Assembly: GCA_021810905.1 (NCBI GenBank) | Contig: JAJZQH010000004.1 | Location: forward strand, 124,001-188,000 | Direction of reading: 5' to 3' | DNA from: a bacterium | Lineage (GTDB): Bacteria; UBA10199; 2-02-FULL-44-16; JAAZCA01 | Length of the DNA stretch: 64,000 nucleotides | In this document: positions 8,389-16,929 of the stretch, one piece after another | How the letters are laid out: each line of letters starts with the position of its first letter | Numbering within the stretch: the stretch's first letter is position 1 | Notes under the pieces: model-generated | The model's database searches: none | Seen by the model: the letters and a program-made list of their open reading frames with translations, nothing else | What the model was told of the DNA's origin: nothing | Made by a program: the position numbers and the translations under genes

Positions 8389-9585
8389 GTGAATATACTT
8401 ATTACAGGATGTGCAGGTTTTATCGGTTTCCATCTCGCCAAGCGATTCGTAGAGCGCGGCGATGAGGTCGTTGGTATCGACAACCTCAACGACTACTACG
8501 ACGTCTCCCTGAAGGAAGCGCGCCTTGCACAACTGCGTGCCTTTTCCGGTGATTCGCCGGTCACGGGTCACGGTTGTTTTCGTTTCATCCGCATGGATAT
8601 CTCGGATCGCTCGGCAATGGAGGGCCTCTTCTCCGAGAACCGCTTCGATAGAGTAGTCCACATGGCGGCGCAAGCCGGCGTGCGCTACAGTCTCACAAAT
8701 CCGCACGCATACGTGCAGTCGAACGTCGTAGGTTTTCTCAACGTGCTCGAATGCTGCCGGCATCAGTGGAGCACTTCTCCCCTCCTTTGTAAGGAGGGGA
8801 AAAGGGAGGTAGATCCGTCCACGCACGCCGGTCACGGGTCACGGGTCACGGGTCACGATTCACGACATCTCGTCTACGCTAGCTCCTCGTCGGTTTACGG
8901 CATCAACACCAAGATGCCTTTCTCGGTCCACGACAACGTCGACCATCCGATTTCGCTCTACGCCGCTACGAAGAAGGCAAACGAGCTGATGGCGCATACG
9001 TACAGCCACCTCTACGGTATTCCGACGACTGGTCTGCGGTTTTTCACGGTCTACGGACCGTGGGGCCGGCCCGACATGGCGCTCTTCAAGTTCACGCGCT
9101 CGATCCTGAAGGGTGAGCCTATCGACGTATATAATGAAGGAAAGATGCGCCGCGACTTCACATATATAGATGATATCGCGGAGGGAGTCGTGCGCGTCAC
9201 TGATAAGATTCCCTCTCCCCTTGCGGGAGAGGGTCAGGGTGAGGGGGGGGCGGGGGAGGCAGACCCTGCTGGCAACCGCGGGTCACGGGTCACGGGTCAC
9301 GGGTCACGAAACCCCTATCCAGGCTCCAGCCCCACCGCTCCTTACAAGATCTACAACATCGGCAACCACAGCCCAGTGGAGCTCATGGATTTCATCAAGG
9401 CGCTTGAAGAGGCACTCGGAAAAAAAGCGAAACTCAATCTCCTGCCCATGCAGCCCGGCGACGTGCCCGCCACATACGCCGACGTGGACGACCTGATGCG
9501 AGACGTAGGATTTGCACCGAAGACTTCGATCAATGACGGGATTCGTAATTTTGTCGACTGGTATCAATCATTTTACAAAGAATAG
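8389..9585 (+). CDS. UDP-glucuronate 4-epimerase-like SDR with repeat insertions
   Basis: Extended short-chain dehydrogenase interconverting UDP-glucuronate and UDP-galacturonate or a similar pair. It has the NAD-binding Gly-x-x-Gly-x-x-Gly (Thr-Gly-Cys-Ala-Gly-Phe-Ile-Gly), the CapI/LpsL-family words Asp-Asn-Leu-Asn-Asp-Tyr-Tyr-Asp and Ala-Gln-Ala-Gly-Val-Arg-Tyr-Ser, Ser-Ser-Ser-Ser-Val-Tyr-Gly, and the catalytic pair Y191/K195. The GTG at 8389 has AGGGGA upstream; a TTG at 8365 overlapping the regulator stop is less likely. At 398 residues it is about 60 longer than the family because three GC-rich repeats interrupt the frame without stopping it (near residues 57-61, 126-160 and 274-312). 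It may still fold if these lie in surface loops. Confidence 0.88.
   Translation: MNILITGCAGFIGFHLAKRFVERGDEVVGIDNLNDYYDVSLKEARLAQLRAFSGDSPVTGHGCFRFIRMDISDRSAMEGLFSENRFDRVVHMAAQAGVRYSLTNPHAYVQSNVVGFLNVLECCRHQWSTSPLLCKEGKREVDPSTHAGHGSRVTGHDSRHLVYASSSSVYGINTKMPFSVHDNVDHPISLYAATKKANELMAHTYSHLYGIPTTGLRFFTVYGPWGRPDMALFKFTRSILKGEPIDVYNEGKMRRDFTYIDDIAEGVVRVTDKIPSPLAGEGQGEGGAGEADPAGNRGSRVTGHGSRNPYPGSSPTAPYKIYNIGNHSPVELMDFIKALEEALGKKAKLNLLPMQPGDVPATYADVDDLMRDVGFAPKTSINDGIRNFVDWYQSFYKE
8558..8571 (+). repeat. Two-unit GGGTCAC-type heptamer repeat in the epimerase gene
   Basis: Two tandem heptamers (cggtcac, gggtcac) of the same family as the longer arrays at 8829-8863 and 9280-9307, lying in frame in the same gene. 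Confidence 0.6.
8764..8866 (+). repeat. Composite repeat insertion: hairpin plus heptamer array
   Basis: It contains a perfect inverted repeat TCCCCTCCTT-TGT-AAGGAGGGGA (8778-8800), then five tandem heptamers of GGGTCAC type (8829-8863). It is in frame within the epimerase, between the strand ending Leu-Glu-Cys-Cys-Arg-His and the strand carrying the catalytic Ser. Confidence 0.8.
9209..9312 (+). repeat. Composite repeat insertion: hairpin plus heptamer array, second copy type
   Basis: It opens with an inverted repeat CCCTCTCCCC-TTGC-GGGAGAGGG (9211-9233), a common dispersed bacterial repeat type, then a poly-G-rich stretch and four perfect GGGTCAC units (9280-9307). It is in frame in the C-terminal third of the epimerase. 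Confidence 0.8.
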
Positions 9586-9600
9586 GGGCATGCCATTATT

Positions 9601-10887
9601 ATGATGAAGCGAAAAATTGCAGTGGTCGGCCTCGGCTATGTCGGTCTCCCTGTCGCAGTCGCATTTGGCAAACGCGATGAAGTTATCGGATTCGATATCA
9701 GCCAGCGACGCATCGAGGATCTGAAGAACGGACATGACTCAACCGGCGAAGTGCTTGACGAGGATCTTCGCTCTTCCAGAATATTTTACACTGCCGATCC
9801 GACACATTTGAAAAAATGCGACTTCATCATCGTAGCCGTGCCCACGCCTATCGACGATGCCAAGCGCCCCGACCTCACACCTGTAATCAAGGCGAGTGAG
9901 ACCGTCGGCAAAAATCTTAAAAAAGGAGCTATCGTAGTCTACGAATCCACGGTCTACCCCGGCGTCACGGAGGACATCTGCGTTCCGATCCTGGAGAAGG
10001 AATCGAGATTGAAGGGCGGTGTTGATTTCAAGGTAGGGTATTCGCCGGAGCGCATAAATCCGGGCGATCGCGAGCATACGTTCACAAAAATAAAAAAGGT
10101 CGTTTCAGGGCAGGACGCGGAATCGCTGGAGATAATCGCCCAGATCTATGCGAGCGTCGTTACAGCTGGCGTTCATCGCGCGAGCTCCATTAAGGTGGCC
10201 GAAGCCGCTAAGGTCATCGAGAACACGCAGCGCGATCTCAATCTGGCGCTGATGAACGAGCTCTCGGTGCTCTTCAACAAGATGGATATCGACACGCGTG
10301 AGGTGCTCGAAGCCGCAGGAACCAAGTGGAACTTCCTGCCGTTTGAGCCCGGCCTCGTCGGTGGCCACTGTATCGGAGTGGATCCTTATTACCTCACGTT
10401 TCGCGCTGAACAGATCGGCTATCACCCGCAGGTGATCCTCGCGGGCCGCCGCATAAACGACTCGATGGGCAAACATGTCGCGGAACAGACGGTGAAGCAC
10501 TTGATCCACGCCGGCAAATCAGTGAAGGGCAGCAAGGTACTGGTGCTGGGGCTCACGTTCAAAGAGGACATCCCCGACATCCGCAATACTCGGGTAGTGG
10601 ACATCATCAGTGAGCTCACCGACTATGGTTGCGAAGTTCACGTCTACGACCCGCATGCGGATCACGAGGAGGTTCATCAGGAATATGGGCTACAGCTTCT
10701 GACCAACCCTTCGGCCAGCGCTCCTTACGATGGCGTAGTAGTAGCGGTAAAACACCGGCAGTTCAAGGAGCTTGGGATTGAGGGACTGCGGCGCCTCACA
10801 GGAAATCCCGCTGTGATCGCGGATGTCAAGGGGCTTTACGATCCTGAGCAGGCTCGGAAAGCCGGATTCTCTTATTGGAGGTTGTGA
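9601..10887 (+). CDS. tviB: Nucleotide-sugar 6-dehydrogenase (UDP-HexNAc type, TviB/WbpO-like)
   Basis: NAD-dependent four-electron oxidation of a UDP-hexose or UDP-N-acetylhexosamine to the uronic acid. 428 residues, matching the TviB/WbpO subgroup. The N-terminal Rossmann motif is Gly-Leu-Gly-Tyr-Val-Gly-Leu-Pro; the middle domain has Glu-Ser-Thr-Val-Tyr-Pro-Gly and Ser-Pro-Glu-Arg-Ile-Asn-Pro-Gly; the catalytic cysteine is C257 in Gly-Gly-His-Cys-Ile-Gly-Val-Asp-Pro-Tyr-Tyr-Leu; the C-terminal domain carries Gly-Leu-Thr-Phe-Lys-Glu-Asp. Two ATGs in a row open the gene (9601, 9604). With the upstream 4-epimerase it can supply HexNAcA-type building blocks. The exact substrate (GlcNAc or GalNAc) is not determinable here. 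Confidence 0.92.
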   Translation: MMKRKIAVVGLGYVGLPVAVAFGKRDEVIGFDISQRRIEDLKNGHDSTGEVLDEDLRSSRIFYTADPTHLKKCDFIIVAVPTPIDDAKRPDLTPVIKASETVGKNLKKGAIVVYESTVYPGVTEDICVPILEKESRLKGGVDFKVGYSPERINPGDREHTFTKIKKVVSGQDAESLEIIAQIYASVVTAGVHRASSIKVAEAAKVIENTQRDLNLALMNELSVLFNKMDIDTREVLEAAGTKWNFLPFEPGLVGGHCIGVDPYYLTFRAEQIGYHPQVILAGRRINDSMGKHVAEQTVKHLIHAGKSVKGSKVLVLGLTFKEDIPDIRNTRVVDIISELTDYGCEVHVYDPHADHEEVHQEYGLQLLTNPSASAPYDGVVVAVKHRQFKELGIEGLRRLTGNPAVIADVKGLYDPEQARKAGFSYWRL

Positions 10888-10910
10888 TTTCTGTGCGAAC
10901 AGGAGTGAAC

Positions 10911-11999
10911 ATGAGTCTTGGTAATAATGCGGACAGGCTGTGGCTGGTCACGGGCGGATGCGGATTCATAGGTTCCAATTTCATCAGGATTGCTCTGCAG
11001 AACAAATGGGCTCGGATTGTGAATTTGGATAAACTTACTTATGCCGGCAATCCGCAGAATTTGGCAGATCTTCAGGACAACGCGAGGTATCGTTTTGCCA
11101 AGGGTTGTATCGGAGATGGAGGATTCGTCCGGGACGTGTTGCGCGAATACAGCCCAGATGCAATCATTAACTTCGCCGCGGAAAGTCACGTGGACCGCTC
11201 CATTCATGGTCCCGAAGATTTTGTGAAGACGAATGTATTCGGGACGTTCAGATTGTTGGATGAGGTGAGGGGATATTGGAGCGAATTGTCAGTGAATCGA
11301 CGCGAGGGTTTTAGATTTCTGCATGTCTCCACGGATGAGGTCTACGGCTCGTTGACCTCTGACGCGCCACCGTTCTCCGAGCTGACACCCTATGCTCCGA
11401 ACAGTCCCTATTCCGCTTCAAAGGCTTCCAGCGATCATTTCGTACGCGCCTATCATCATACGTACGGGTTGCCGGTGCTCACCACGAACTGTTCCAACAA
11501 TTATGGGCCGTATCAATTTCCGGAAAAACTGATACCGCTGATGATCCAGAACGCGCTGGAGGGAAAGTCGCTTCCGATCTATGGTGACGGGCAGAATATT
11601 CGGGATTGGCTCTATGTGGAAGATCACTGCCGGGCGATCCAGACTGTCATGGATAGCGGCCGCGTGGGCGAGACCTACAACATCGGCGGTCGATGCGAGC
11701 GGACGAATCTTGAACTCGTGAAGAGACTCTGCGCGATCCTGGATCAACTACATCCAGCTTCCGATGGGAAGCCCTACGAACGCCTCATCACCTATGTGAA
11801 GGATCGACCGGGCCACGATCGCCGTTACGCGATCGACGATACCAAGATTTCTCACGAATTGGGCTGGAAGCCGGTGGAGACCTTTGAAAGCGGTCTGCAC
11901 AAGACCATTCAATGGTATCTGGAAAATCGTCGCTGGTCCGAAGCTGTGCGCGATGGGAGTTATCGCGCTTGGCTAGCCAAAAATTATGAAGGTCGCTGA
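10911..11999 (+). CDS. rmlB: dTDP-glucose 4,6-dehydratase
   Basis: Converts dTDP-glucose to dTDP-4-keto-6-deoxyglucose. Extended SDR of 362 residues with Thr-Gly-Gly-Cys-Gly-Phe-Ile-Gly-Ser-Asn-Phe, Asp-Lys-Leu-Thr-Tyr-Ala-Gly, Ala-Glu-Ser-His-Val-Asp-Arg-Ser, the catalytic Ser-Thr-Asp-Glu-Val-Tyr-Gly, and Y167/K171 (Tyr-Ser-Ala-Ser-Lys). AGGAG sits 5 bp before ATG 10911, which is preferred over an in-frame start inside the previous gene at 10875. No rmlD follows, so the product is channelled to the 3-amino branch (21754-23789) rather than to rhamnose by genes in this window. Confidence 0.95.
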   Translation: MSLGNNADRLWLVTGGCGFIGSNFIRIALQNKWARIVNLDKLTYAGNPQNLADLQDNARYRFAKGCIGDGGFVRDVLREYSPDAIINFAAESHVDRSIHGPEDFVKTNVFGTFRLLDEVRGYWSELSVNRREGFRFLHVSTDEVYGSLTSDAPPFSELTPYAPNSPYSASKASSDHFVRAYHHTYGLPVLTTNCSNNYGPYQFPEKLIPLMIQNALEGKSLPIYGDGQNIRDWLYVEDHCRAIQTVMDSGRVGETYNIGGRCERTNLELVKRLCAILDQLHPASDGKPYERLITYVKDRPGHDRRYAIDDTKISHELGWKPVETFESGLHKTIQWYLENRRWSEAVRDGSYRAWLAKNYEGR

Positions 12000-12014
12000 G
12001 GAAAGGGAGGCCCC

Positions 12015-12887
12015 GTGAGAAAAGGCATCATTTTGGCTGGCGGCTCAGGAACTCGTCTCTTTCCGCTGACGCGGGTCATCAGCAAGCAGCTGCTTCCGAT
12101 CTACGATAAGCCGATGATCTATTATCCGCTTTCGACGCTGATGCTTGCAGATATCAGGGAGGTTCTCATTATTTCCACGCCTACCGACCTTCCGCTCTAC
12201 CGCGAACTTTTGGGCGATGGCAGCAAGTTTGGCATTTCATTGGAATATCGCGAACAGCCTCGTCCAGAGGGGTTGGCACAGGCCTTCATCATCGGGCGAC
12301 AATTCATCGGAAAATCTCCATCCTGTCTTATTCTTGGTGACAATATTCTTTATGGCCATGGTCTGAAGCAGGTATTGAAAGAGGCTGGGGCGAACGAGGT
12401 GGGAGCTACAATCTTTGGATATCCGGTGCGGGATCCTGAGCGATATGGGGTTGTGGAATTCGACGATCAGGGCCGTGCTGTGGGTCTTGAAGAGAAGCCG
12501 CTACAGCCAAAATCCAATTATGCAGTTCCCGGTATCTATTATTATGATGCCCAGGTCACGGAGATAGCCTCTTCTCTTGAGCCTTCTCCAAGAGGAGAAC
12601 TTGAGATCACGGATCTTAATAAAGTTTATCTGCGTCGGGGACAGCTCCATGTCCAAAAACTCGGGCGCGGCTTCGCTTGGCTCGATACGGGAACACATGA
12701 GGCAATGATGCAGGCATCCAGCTTTATCGAGGCTGTTGAAAAGCGCCAGGGGCTTAAGATTGCCTGCCCCGAGGAGATCGCCTATCGTATGGGTTTCATC
12801 AATGAGGCGGGGGTCTTAAAGGCTGCGGAGGAAATGAAGAATAACGGTTATGGTGAATATTTGAAAAATATTGTGACAGGTATCTGA
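12015..12887 (+). CDS. rmlA: Glucose-1-phosphate thymidylyltransferase
   Basis: Forms dTDP-glucose from glucose-1-phosphate and dTTP, feeding RmlB. 290 residues, standard for RmlA. Signature Gly-Gly-Ser-Gly-Thr-Arg-Leu near residue 10, then [11 protein letters not shown], Gly-Asp-Asn-Ile-Leu-Tyr-Gly and Glu-Glu-Lys-Pro. GTG start with GGGAGG 5 bp upstream. Gene order rmlB-rmlA without rmlC/rmlD adjacent matches loci making dTDP-amino sugars. Confidence 0.95.
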   Translation: MRKGIILAGGSGTRLFPLTRVISKQLLPIYDKPMIYYPLSTLMLADIREVLIISTPTDLPLYRELLGDGSKFGISLEYREQPRPEGLAQAFIIGRQFIGKSPSCLILGDNILYGHGLKQVLKEAGANEVGATIFGYPVRDPERYGVVEFDDQGRAVGLEEKPLQPKSNYAVPGIYYYDAQVTEIASSLEPSPRGELEITDLNKVYLRRGQLHVQKLGRGFAWLDTGTHEAMMQASSFIEAVEKRQGLKIACPEEIAYRMGFINEAGVLKAAEEMKNNGYGEYLKNIVTGI

Positions 12888-12914
12888 ACTCATTCTAGTA
12901 TCCGGACGGTAACC

Positions 12915-14393
12915 GTGGCTGAAAAGAGCCTATTACAGAAAATCAAGGAGGCAGGTAGTCACACCTTAATATATGGCGTTGGCTCCGTTCTGCAGACTTT
13001 ACTGAGCTTCGTTTTGCTTCCTGTCTATACACGCTATTATACAACTGAGGTGTACGGAATACTTACTCTGCTGACGCTCTGTTCTACTCTGACCGGATCC
13101 GTATTCTATCTTGGAGCGTCATCTGCTCTTTCCAGATCGTATTTCGATTACGCAGACGAAAATGATCGAAAAAAAGTAATCAGCACATCCCTCTATATAA
13201 CGCTCGCTGGCGCAGTGATGCAGATTGCATTCGGTGTGCTTTCTGGAGGCCTGCTCTCGCGATATTTATTTGGTACTGATAAATATGCAGTTGCCGTGAT
13301 GATAATCCTGATTTCGTCCGCTGTAGCGTTTGTAAACACGCTTTTATATCTAATCCTGCGTTTTCAAAGGCATTCGTTGCGGGTAATATTTGTAAACCTG
13401 ATTTCACTGCTGGTAAATGCATCGCTCATTCTTTATTTTCTGCTCATTCTCAAGATTGGCGTTATGGCTCCAGTTCTCGGCACGTGCATCTCACAGGTGC
13501 TCGTGCTTTTCATTCTCTTCTGGAGCGTCAGGAAGTGTATAGTTAAGGATTATTCAAGAAAAGAAATCAGTATACAGCTTCGTTTCGGTATTCCTCAAAT
13601 CATCATTGGCTTAGCCACATATGTGCTCGTCTGGACAGATAGCTTCTTCATCAATAAATATCTTGGTTTGAATGACGTGGGAGTCTACGGTGCGGCATAT
13701 AAGCTAGGAATGATGATACAAGCTTTGTTTGTAGTTCCATTCTCACAGATCTGGGCGCCCATGCGCATGGAATACCGGCATGACAACAATGCGACAGAAT
13801 TCACGCGATTGATCATAACCTATTATTTTTTCATAGGGATGGCCATAACTACCGTCGTTTCGATATTTTCTCGAGAACTCATAATGCTCGTAACAGGCAA
13901 GGCGGCATATTTTGCTGCGTTCCCGGTGATATCAATCGTAATGTTTGCGTATCTTTTGTACGGCGTAGTTAACATTATCGACAATGGCATTCTCTTTTCA
14001 CGTAAGGTTATATATCACGTCTATATTTTCTGGTCGGTCATAGCGATAAAAGTCGTTCTCTGTATGTTGTTTATTCCCAGATATGGTTATATGGCCGCGG
14101 CGTATATCACCTTGATTACATACGGCTTAATGGTTACTCTCGTCTATGTCGTTTCGAATCACCTTCATAAAATCGAGTTCGAAAATTTCAGATTGTTCAA
14201 GATAATGGTTTGTGGCCTCGTCGCTTACGCTATCGCCTTGTTGCTGCCTTCTGAAATTAATCTATTCTCCTGTCTAGGAAAAATCAGCATTCTAAGTGCG
14301 TCATTTGTTTTCATGTATCTATTTGTCTTGAATCATAGGGAAAAGGGGAAAATTTCAGCGATATTGAGAGCAACAAGAATGGAGGACAATTGA
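12915..14393 (+). CDS. wzx: Wzx-type lipid-linked oligosaccharide flippase
   Basis: Polytopic inner-membrane protein of 492 residues with about 12-14 hydrophobic helices and the family N-terminus (helix with Gly-Val-Gly-Ser-Val-Leu-Gln, then Leu-Leu-Pro-Val-Tyr-Thr-Arg). It is predicted to move undecaprenyl-linked repeat units to the periplasm. The gene is visibly more AT-rich than its neighbours, as is usual for flippase genes and consistent with separate ancestry. GTG start. Its stop overlaps the next gene's TTG start. Confidence 0.88.
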   Translation: MAEKSLLQKIKEAGSHTLIYGVGSVLQTLLSFVLLPVYTRYYTTEVYGILTLLTLCSTLTGSVFYLGASSALSRSYFDYADENDRKKVISTSLYITLAGAVMQIAFGVLSGGLLSRYLFGTDKYAVAVMIILISSAVAFVNTLLYLILRFQRHSLRVIFVNLISLLVNASLILYFLLILKIGVMAPVLGTCISQVLVLFILFWSVRKCIVKDYSRKEISIQLRFGIPQIIIGLATYVLVWTDSFFINKYLGLNDVGVYGAAYKLGMMIQALFVVPFSQIWAPMRMEYRHDNNATEFTRLIITYYFFIGMAITTVVSIFSRELIMLVTGKAAYFAAFPVISIVMFAYLLYGVVNIIDNGILFSRKVIYHVYIFWSVIAIKVVLCMLFIPRYGYMAAAYITLITYGLMVTLVYVVSNHLHKIEFENFRLFKIMVCGLVAYAIALLLPSEINLFSCLGKISILSASFVFMYLFVLNHREKGKISAILRATRMEDN

Positions 14394-15166
14394 CGGTCTC
14401 ATCAGCGCTTCGTAACAAAATTCGTTCACGGATTCTAACCCTCGGTTCATGGATCACGTTGGGCCACGCGGGGATCGCCGAAATCATGGCCAATGCTGGA
14501 TTTGACTGGTTGGTAGTCGATCTTGAACACAGCGTTGTAAGCATCGAGGTTGCAGGCGATCTAATACGCACCATCGATCTTTGCGGCGTTGCACCCCTGG
14601 TCAGGCTCACTTCCAATGATCCTGATCAGATCAAGCGCGTTATGGATGCAGGTGCTCACGGTATCGTTGTGCCGATGGTCAATTGCCCAACCGATGCCGA
14701 AAGAGCGGTTGCAGCCACTCGATATGCCCCACGCGGATCCCGAGGTGTCGGTTTGGCAAGGGCGCAGGGGTATGGCGCCGCATTCAAGGAGTATTTGCAA
14801 TGGCAGGGCGATGGCCCGATTGTGATCGTGCAGATCGAGCATAAGGACGCAATTGATCAATTGGAAAAAATACTGAAAGTTCCGGGGGTCGATGGATTCA
14901 TTATCGGTCCCTACGATCTCTCCTGTTCCATGGGTATTCCCGGTCAATTTGAGAATCAAGATTTCATCAATGCGATGAATTGTATTCGCGAGACAGGGAG
15001 ACGACTCGGTTGTTCGGCGGGAATTCATATCGTCGAACCGGATCCGCAACAGCTTGAACAATCGATTCGCGATGGATACACATTCATCGCATACAGCGTC
15101 GATATCAGGATGCTTGATGTCAGCGTGCGGCAGGGGATTGAAAAAATGAGGGGGATCAAATTATGA
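14390..15166 (+). CDS. HpcH/HpaI-family aldolase
   Basis: Class II metal-dependent pyruvate aldolase family (HpaI, 2-keto-3-deoxyglucarate aldolase), 258 residues. Visible: Val-Asp-Leu-Glu-His-Ser near 43, Arg-Leu-Thr-Ser-Asn-Asp, the metal-binding Glu in Val-Gln-Ile-Glu-His-Lys and Asp in Ile-Gly-Pro-Tyr-Asp-Leu-Ser. Such enzymes make or cleave C-C bonds between pyruvate and an aldehyde, giving 3-deoxy-2-ulosonic acids. TTG start at 14390 with GGAGG at 14381-14385, overlapping the flippase stop. Directly followed (ATGA overlap) by a CMP-sugar-acid transferase, so I infer it makes, rather than degrades, a ketoacid sugar. Confidence 0.85.
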   Translation: MTVSSALRNKIRSRILTLGSWITLGHAGIAEIMANAGFDWLVVDLEHSVVSIEVAGDLIRTIDLCGVAPLVRLTSNDPDQIKRVMDAGAHGIVVPMVNCPTDAERAVAATRYAPRGSRGVGLARAQGYGAAFKEYLQWQGDGPIVIVQIEHKDAIDQLEKILKVPGVDGFIIGPYDLSCSMGIPGQFENQDFINAMNCIRETGRRLGCSAGIHIVEPDPQQLEQSIRDGYTFIAYSVDIRMLDVSVRQGIEKMRGIKL

Positions 15167-15936
15167 ACGCGATCGGCATTATTCCTGCACGAATGGGTTC
15201 CAGCAGGTTTCCGAACAAGCCCATGGCTAAGATTCTTGGCATGCCGATGATCGGACATGTGTATCAGAGGAGCCTTCTGGCGAAACATCTTGATGAGGTA
15301 TGGGTTGCCACCTGCGATCGGGAGATTTATGACTACATTAAGTCATCAGGCGGAAACGCCGTGATGACTGCCGACTCGCACGAACGCGCGTCCGAGCGTG
15401 TTGCCGAGGCGGTTGTTAAGATCGAAAAGGAAAATAATGAAACGATTGAGTATGCGCTCATGATCCAGGGAGATGAACCAATGCTGGATCCGTCGATGCT
15501 GGATCAATTGTCTGTTGAGGCCGTCAATACGCCGGAAGTCGGCGTAATCAACTTGATGGCGCGCATCGGCAGTGCTGAGGAATTCGCAAGTCCGAACGTC
15601 GTCAAAGTCGTGGTAGATCGAAATGGTTTTGCCCTGTACTATTCCCGCGAACCCATACCTTCGAAAAAGAAGTATCGTGCGGACGACTTACCCATGTGGA
15701 AGCAGCTGGGCCTCATCATGTTCCGACGAGATGCCCTTCTTGGCTATGTCCGCATGGAACCGACGCGGCTCGAGATCATTGAGTCGGTTGACATGAATCG
15801 ATATCTTGAAAATAACGTCAGGATCAAAATGGCTGTTGCCGATTTTGAATCTCAGGCGGTCGATACCGAAGAAGATCTTCGTAAAGTTGACGCGTTGATG
15901 AAGGCGGATAAGTACGTCCGCCTGTACATGAGGTGA
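15163..15936 (+). CDS. KdsB-like CTP:ulosonate cytidylyltransferase
   Basis: Related to CMP-Kdo synthetase (about 250 residues; this is 257). It has Ile-Pro-Ala-Arg-Met-Gly-Ser-Ser-Arg-Phe-Pro-Asn-Lys-Pro, Gln-Gly-Asp-Glu-Pro and Ser-Arg-Glu-Pro-Ile-Pro, all typical. The usual Ser-Gly-Thr-Asp-Arg segment reads Ala-Ser-Glu-Arg-Val, so the substrate pocket may differ from Kdo. No KdsA or Kdo-8-P phosphatase gene is nearby; the upstream aldolase is the likely source of substrate. Predicted product: CMP-activated 3-deoxy-2-ulosonic or similar acid. Confidence 0.82.
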   Translation: MNAIGIIPARMGSSRFPNKPMAKILGMPMIGHVYQRSLLAKHLDEVWVATCDREIYDYIKSSGGNAVMTADSHERASERVAEAVVKIEKENNETIEYALMIQGDEPMLDPSMLDQLSVEAVNTPEVGVINLMARIGSAEEFASPNVVKVVVDRNGFALYYSREPIPSKKKYRADDLPMWKQLGLIMFRRDALLGYVRMEPTRLEIIESVDMNRYLENNVRIKMAVADFESQAVDTEEDLRKVDALMKADKYVRLYMR

Positions 15937-15944
15937 ATGGGATC

Positions 15945-16928
15945 ATGAAAGAATCCGATATTCGAAAACGCGATGTGCTTAACAGGTATCTGGAGCTGGT
16001 CGAGGCGGATGCACGTGAGATATTTCGAGATCGATCCGGTTTTCAGCAGATCGCATGCCCCGCCTGCCTCGCAAACAATGCCGAACCCCAATTCGAAAAA
16101 TCAGGTTTTCAGTATGTCCAGTGCCGTCAGTGTAATACGCTCTATCTCAGCCCTCGACCGACCTACGAACATCTGATGCAGATCTATACGGATTCGCCGT
16201 CAACGCGATACTGGGTTGAGGAATTTTTCATGCCCATGGTCGAGGCTCGGAGGGAGAAAATCTTTCGCCCGCGTGCGGAGTTTATCACGTTGCAATTTCC
16301 GCAAGTGCGAACGGGCGCAATAGCCGATATCGGCGCGGGCTTCGGCCTTTTTCTGGAGGAGGTCCGTAAGTTGTGGCCTGAGGCGAACCTTACGGCAATC
16401 GAGCCCTCTCAGGATATGGCGGGCATTTGCAGAAAAGGTGGTTTCCGCGTCATAGAGGAAATGCTGGAGGACGTGGATGAAGCGACGGGGAAATACGAGC
16501 TCCTTACCGCCTTCGAATTGTTCGAACATCTCCATGATCCGGAGCGTTTCCTGAATAACGTAGGCCGACTGCTGGTCAAGGGAGGTTATGTCTACTTGAC
16601 TACGCTCAATGGGCTGGGGTTTGATATTCAACTGCTATGGGATCGATCCAAGAGCGTTTCGCCCCCTCACCATATCAATTTTTTCAATCCATCATCGATG
16701 CAGAAGCTTCTCGAAAGAACAGGTTATCAGGTGATCGGCATTTCGACGCCTGGCGAACTTGATTGGGATATTGTCGAAGGCGCATGGCGTCATGAAGGAA
16801 AGAATCCTGGAAGGTTCTTCTGCACATTTTCAGAAAATGGGTCGGCTGAATCAAAAAAAGAATTACAGGCATGGATAAGGAAATATAACTTCAGTTCTCA
16901 CATGCGAGTCGTAGCGAGGAAGCTCTGA
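15945..16928 (+). CDS. SAM-dependent methyltransferase with N-terminal zinc-ribbon-like motif
   Basis: 327 residues. The N-terminus has two Cys pairs (Cys-Pro-Ala-Cys near 43 and Cys-Arg-Gln-Cys about 25 residues later) followed by Tyr-Leu-Ser-Pro-Arg-Pro, a layout common in sugar C- and O-methyltransferases of polysaccharide and antibiotic clusters. The class I SAM fold follows (Ile-Gly-Ala-Gly-Phe-Gly near 131; Phe-Glu-His-Leu-His-Asp-Pro). ATG 15945 has AGGTGA 8 bp upstream; a GTG at 15933 overlapping the previous stop is an alternative. It may methylate the sugar made by this module; the site is unknown. Confidence 0.82.
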   Translation: MKESDIRKRDVLNRYLELVEADAREIFRDRSGFQQIACPACLANNAEPQFEKSGFQYVQCRQCNTLYLSPRPTYEHLMQIYTDSPSTRYWVEEFFMPMVEARREKIFRPRAEFITLQFPQVRTGAIADIGAGFGLFLEEVRKLWPEANLTAIEPSQDMAGICRKGGFRVIEEMLEDVDEATGKYELLTAFELFEHLHDPERFLNNVGRLLVKGGYVYLTTLNGLGFDIQLLWDRSKSVSPPHHINFFNPSSMQKLLERTGYQVIGISTPGELDWDIVEGAWRHEGKNPGRFFCTFSENGSAESKKELQAWIRKYNFSSHMRVVARKL

Positions 16929-16929
16929 C

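Noticed and set aside
8829-9307. GGGTCAC arrays as CRISPR
   Set aside because: Tandem heptamers without spacers; not CRISPR.
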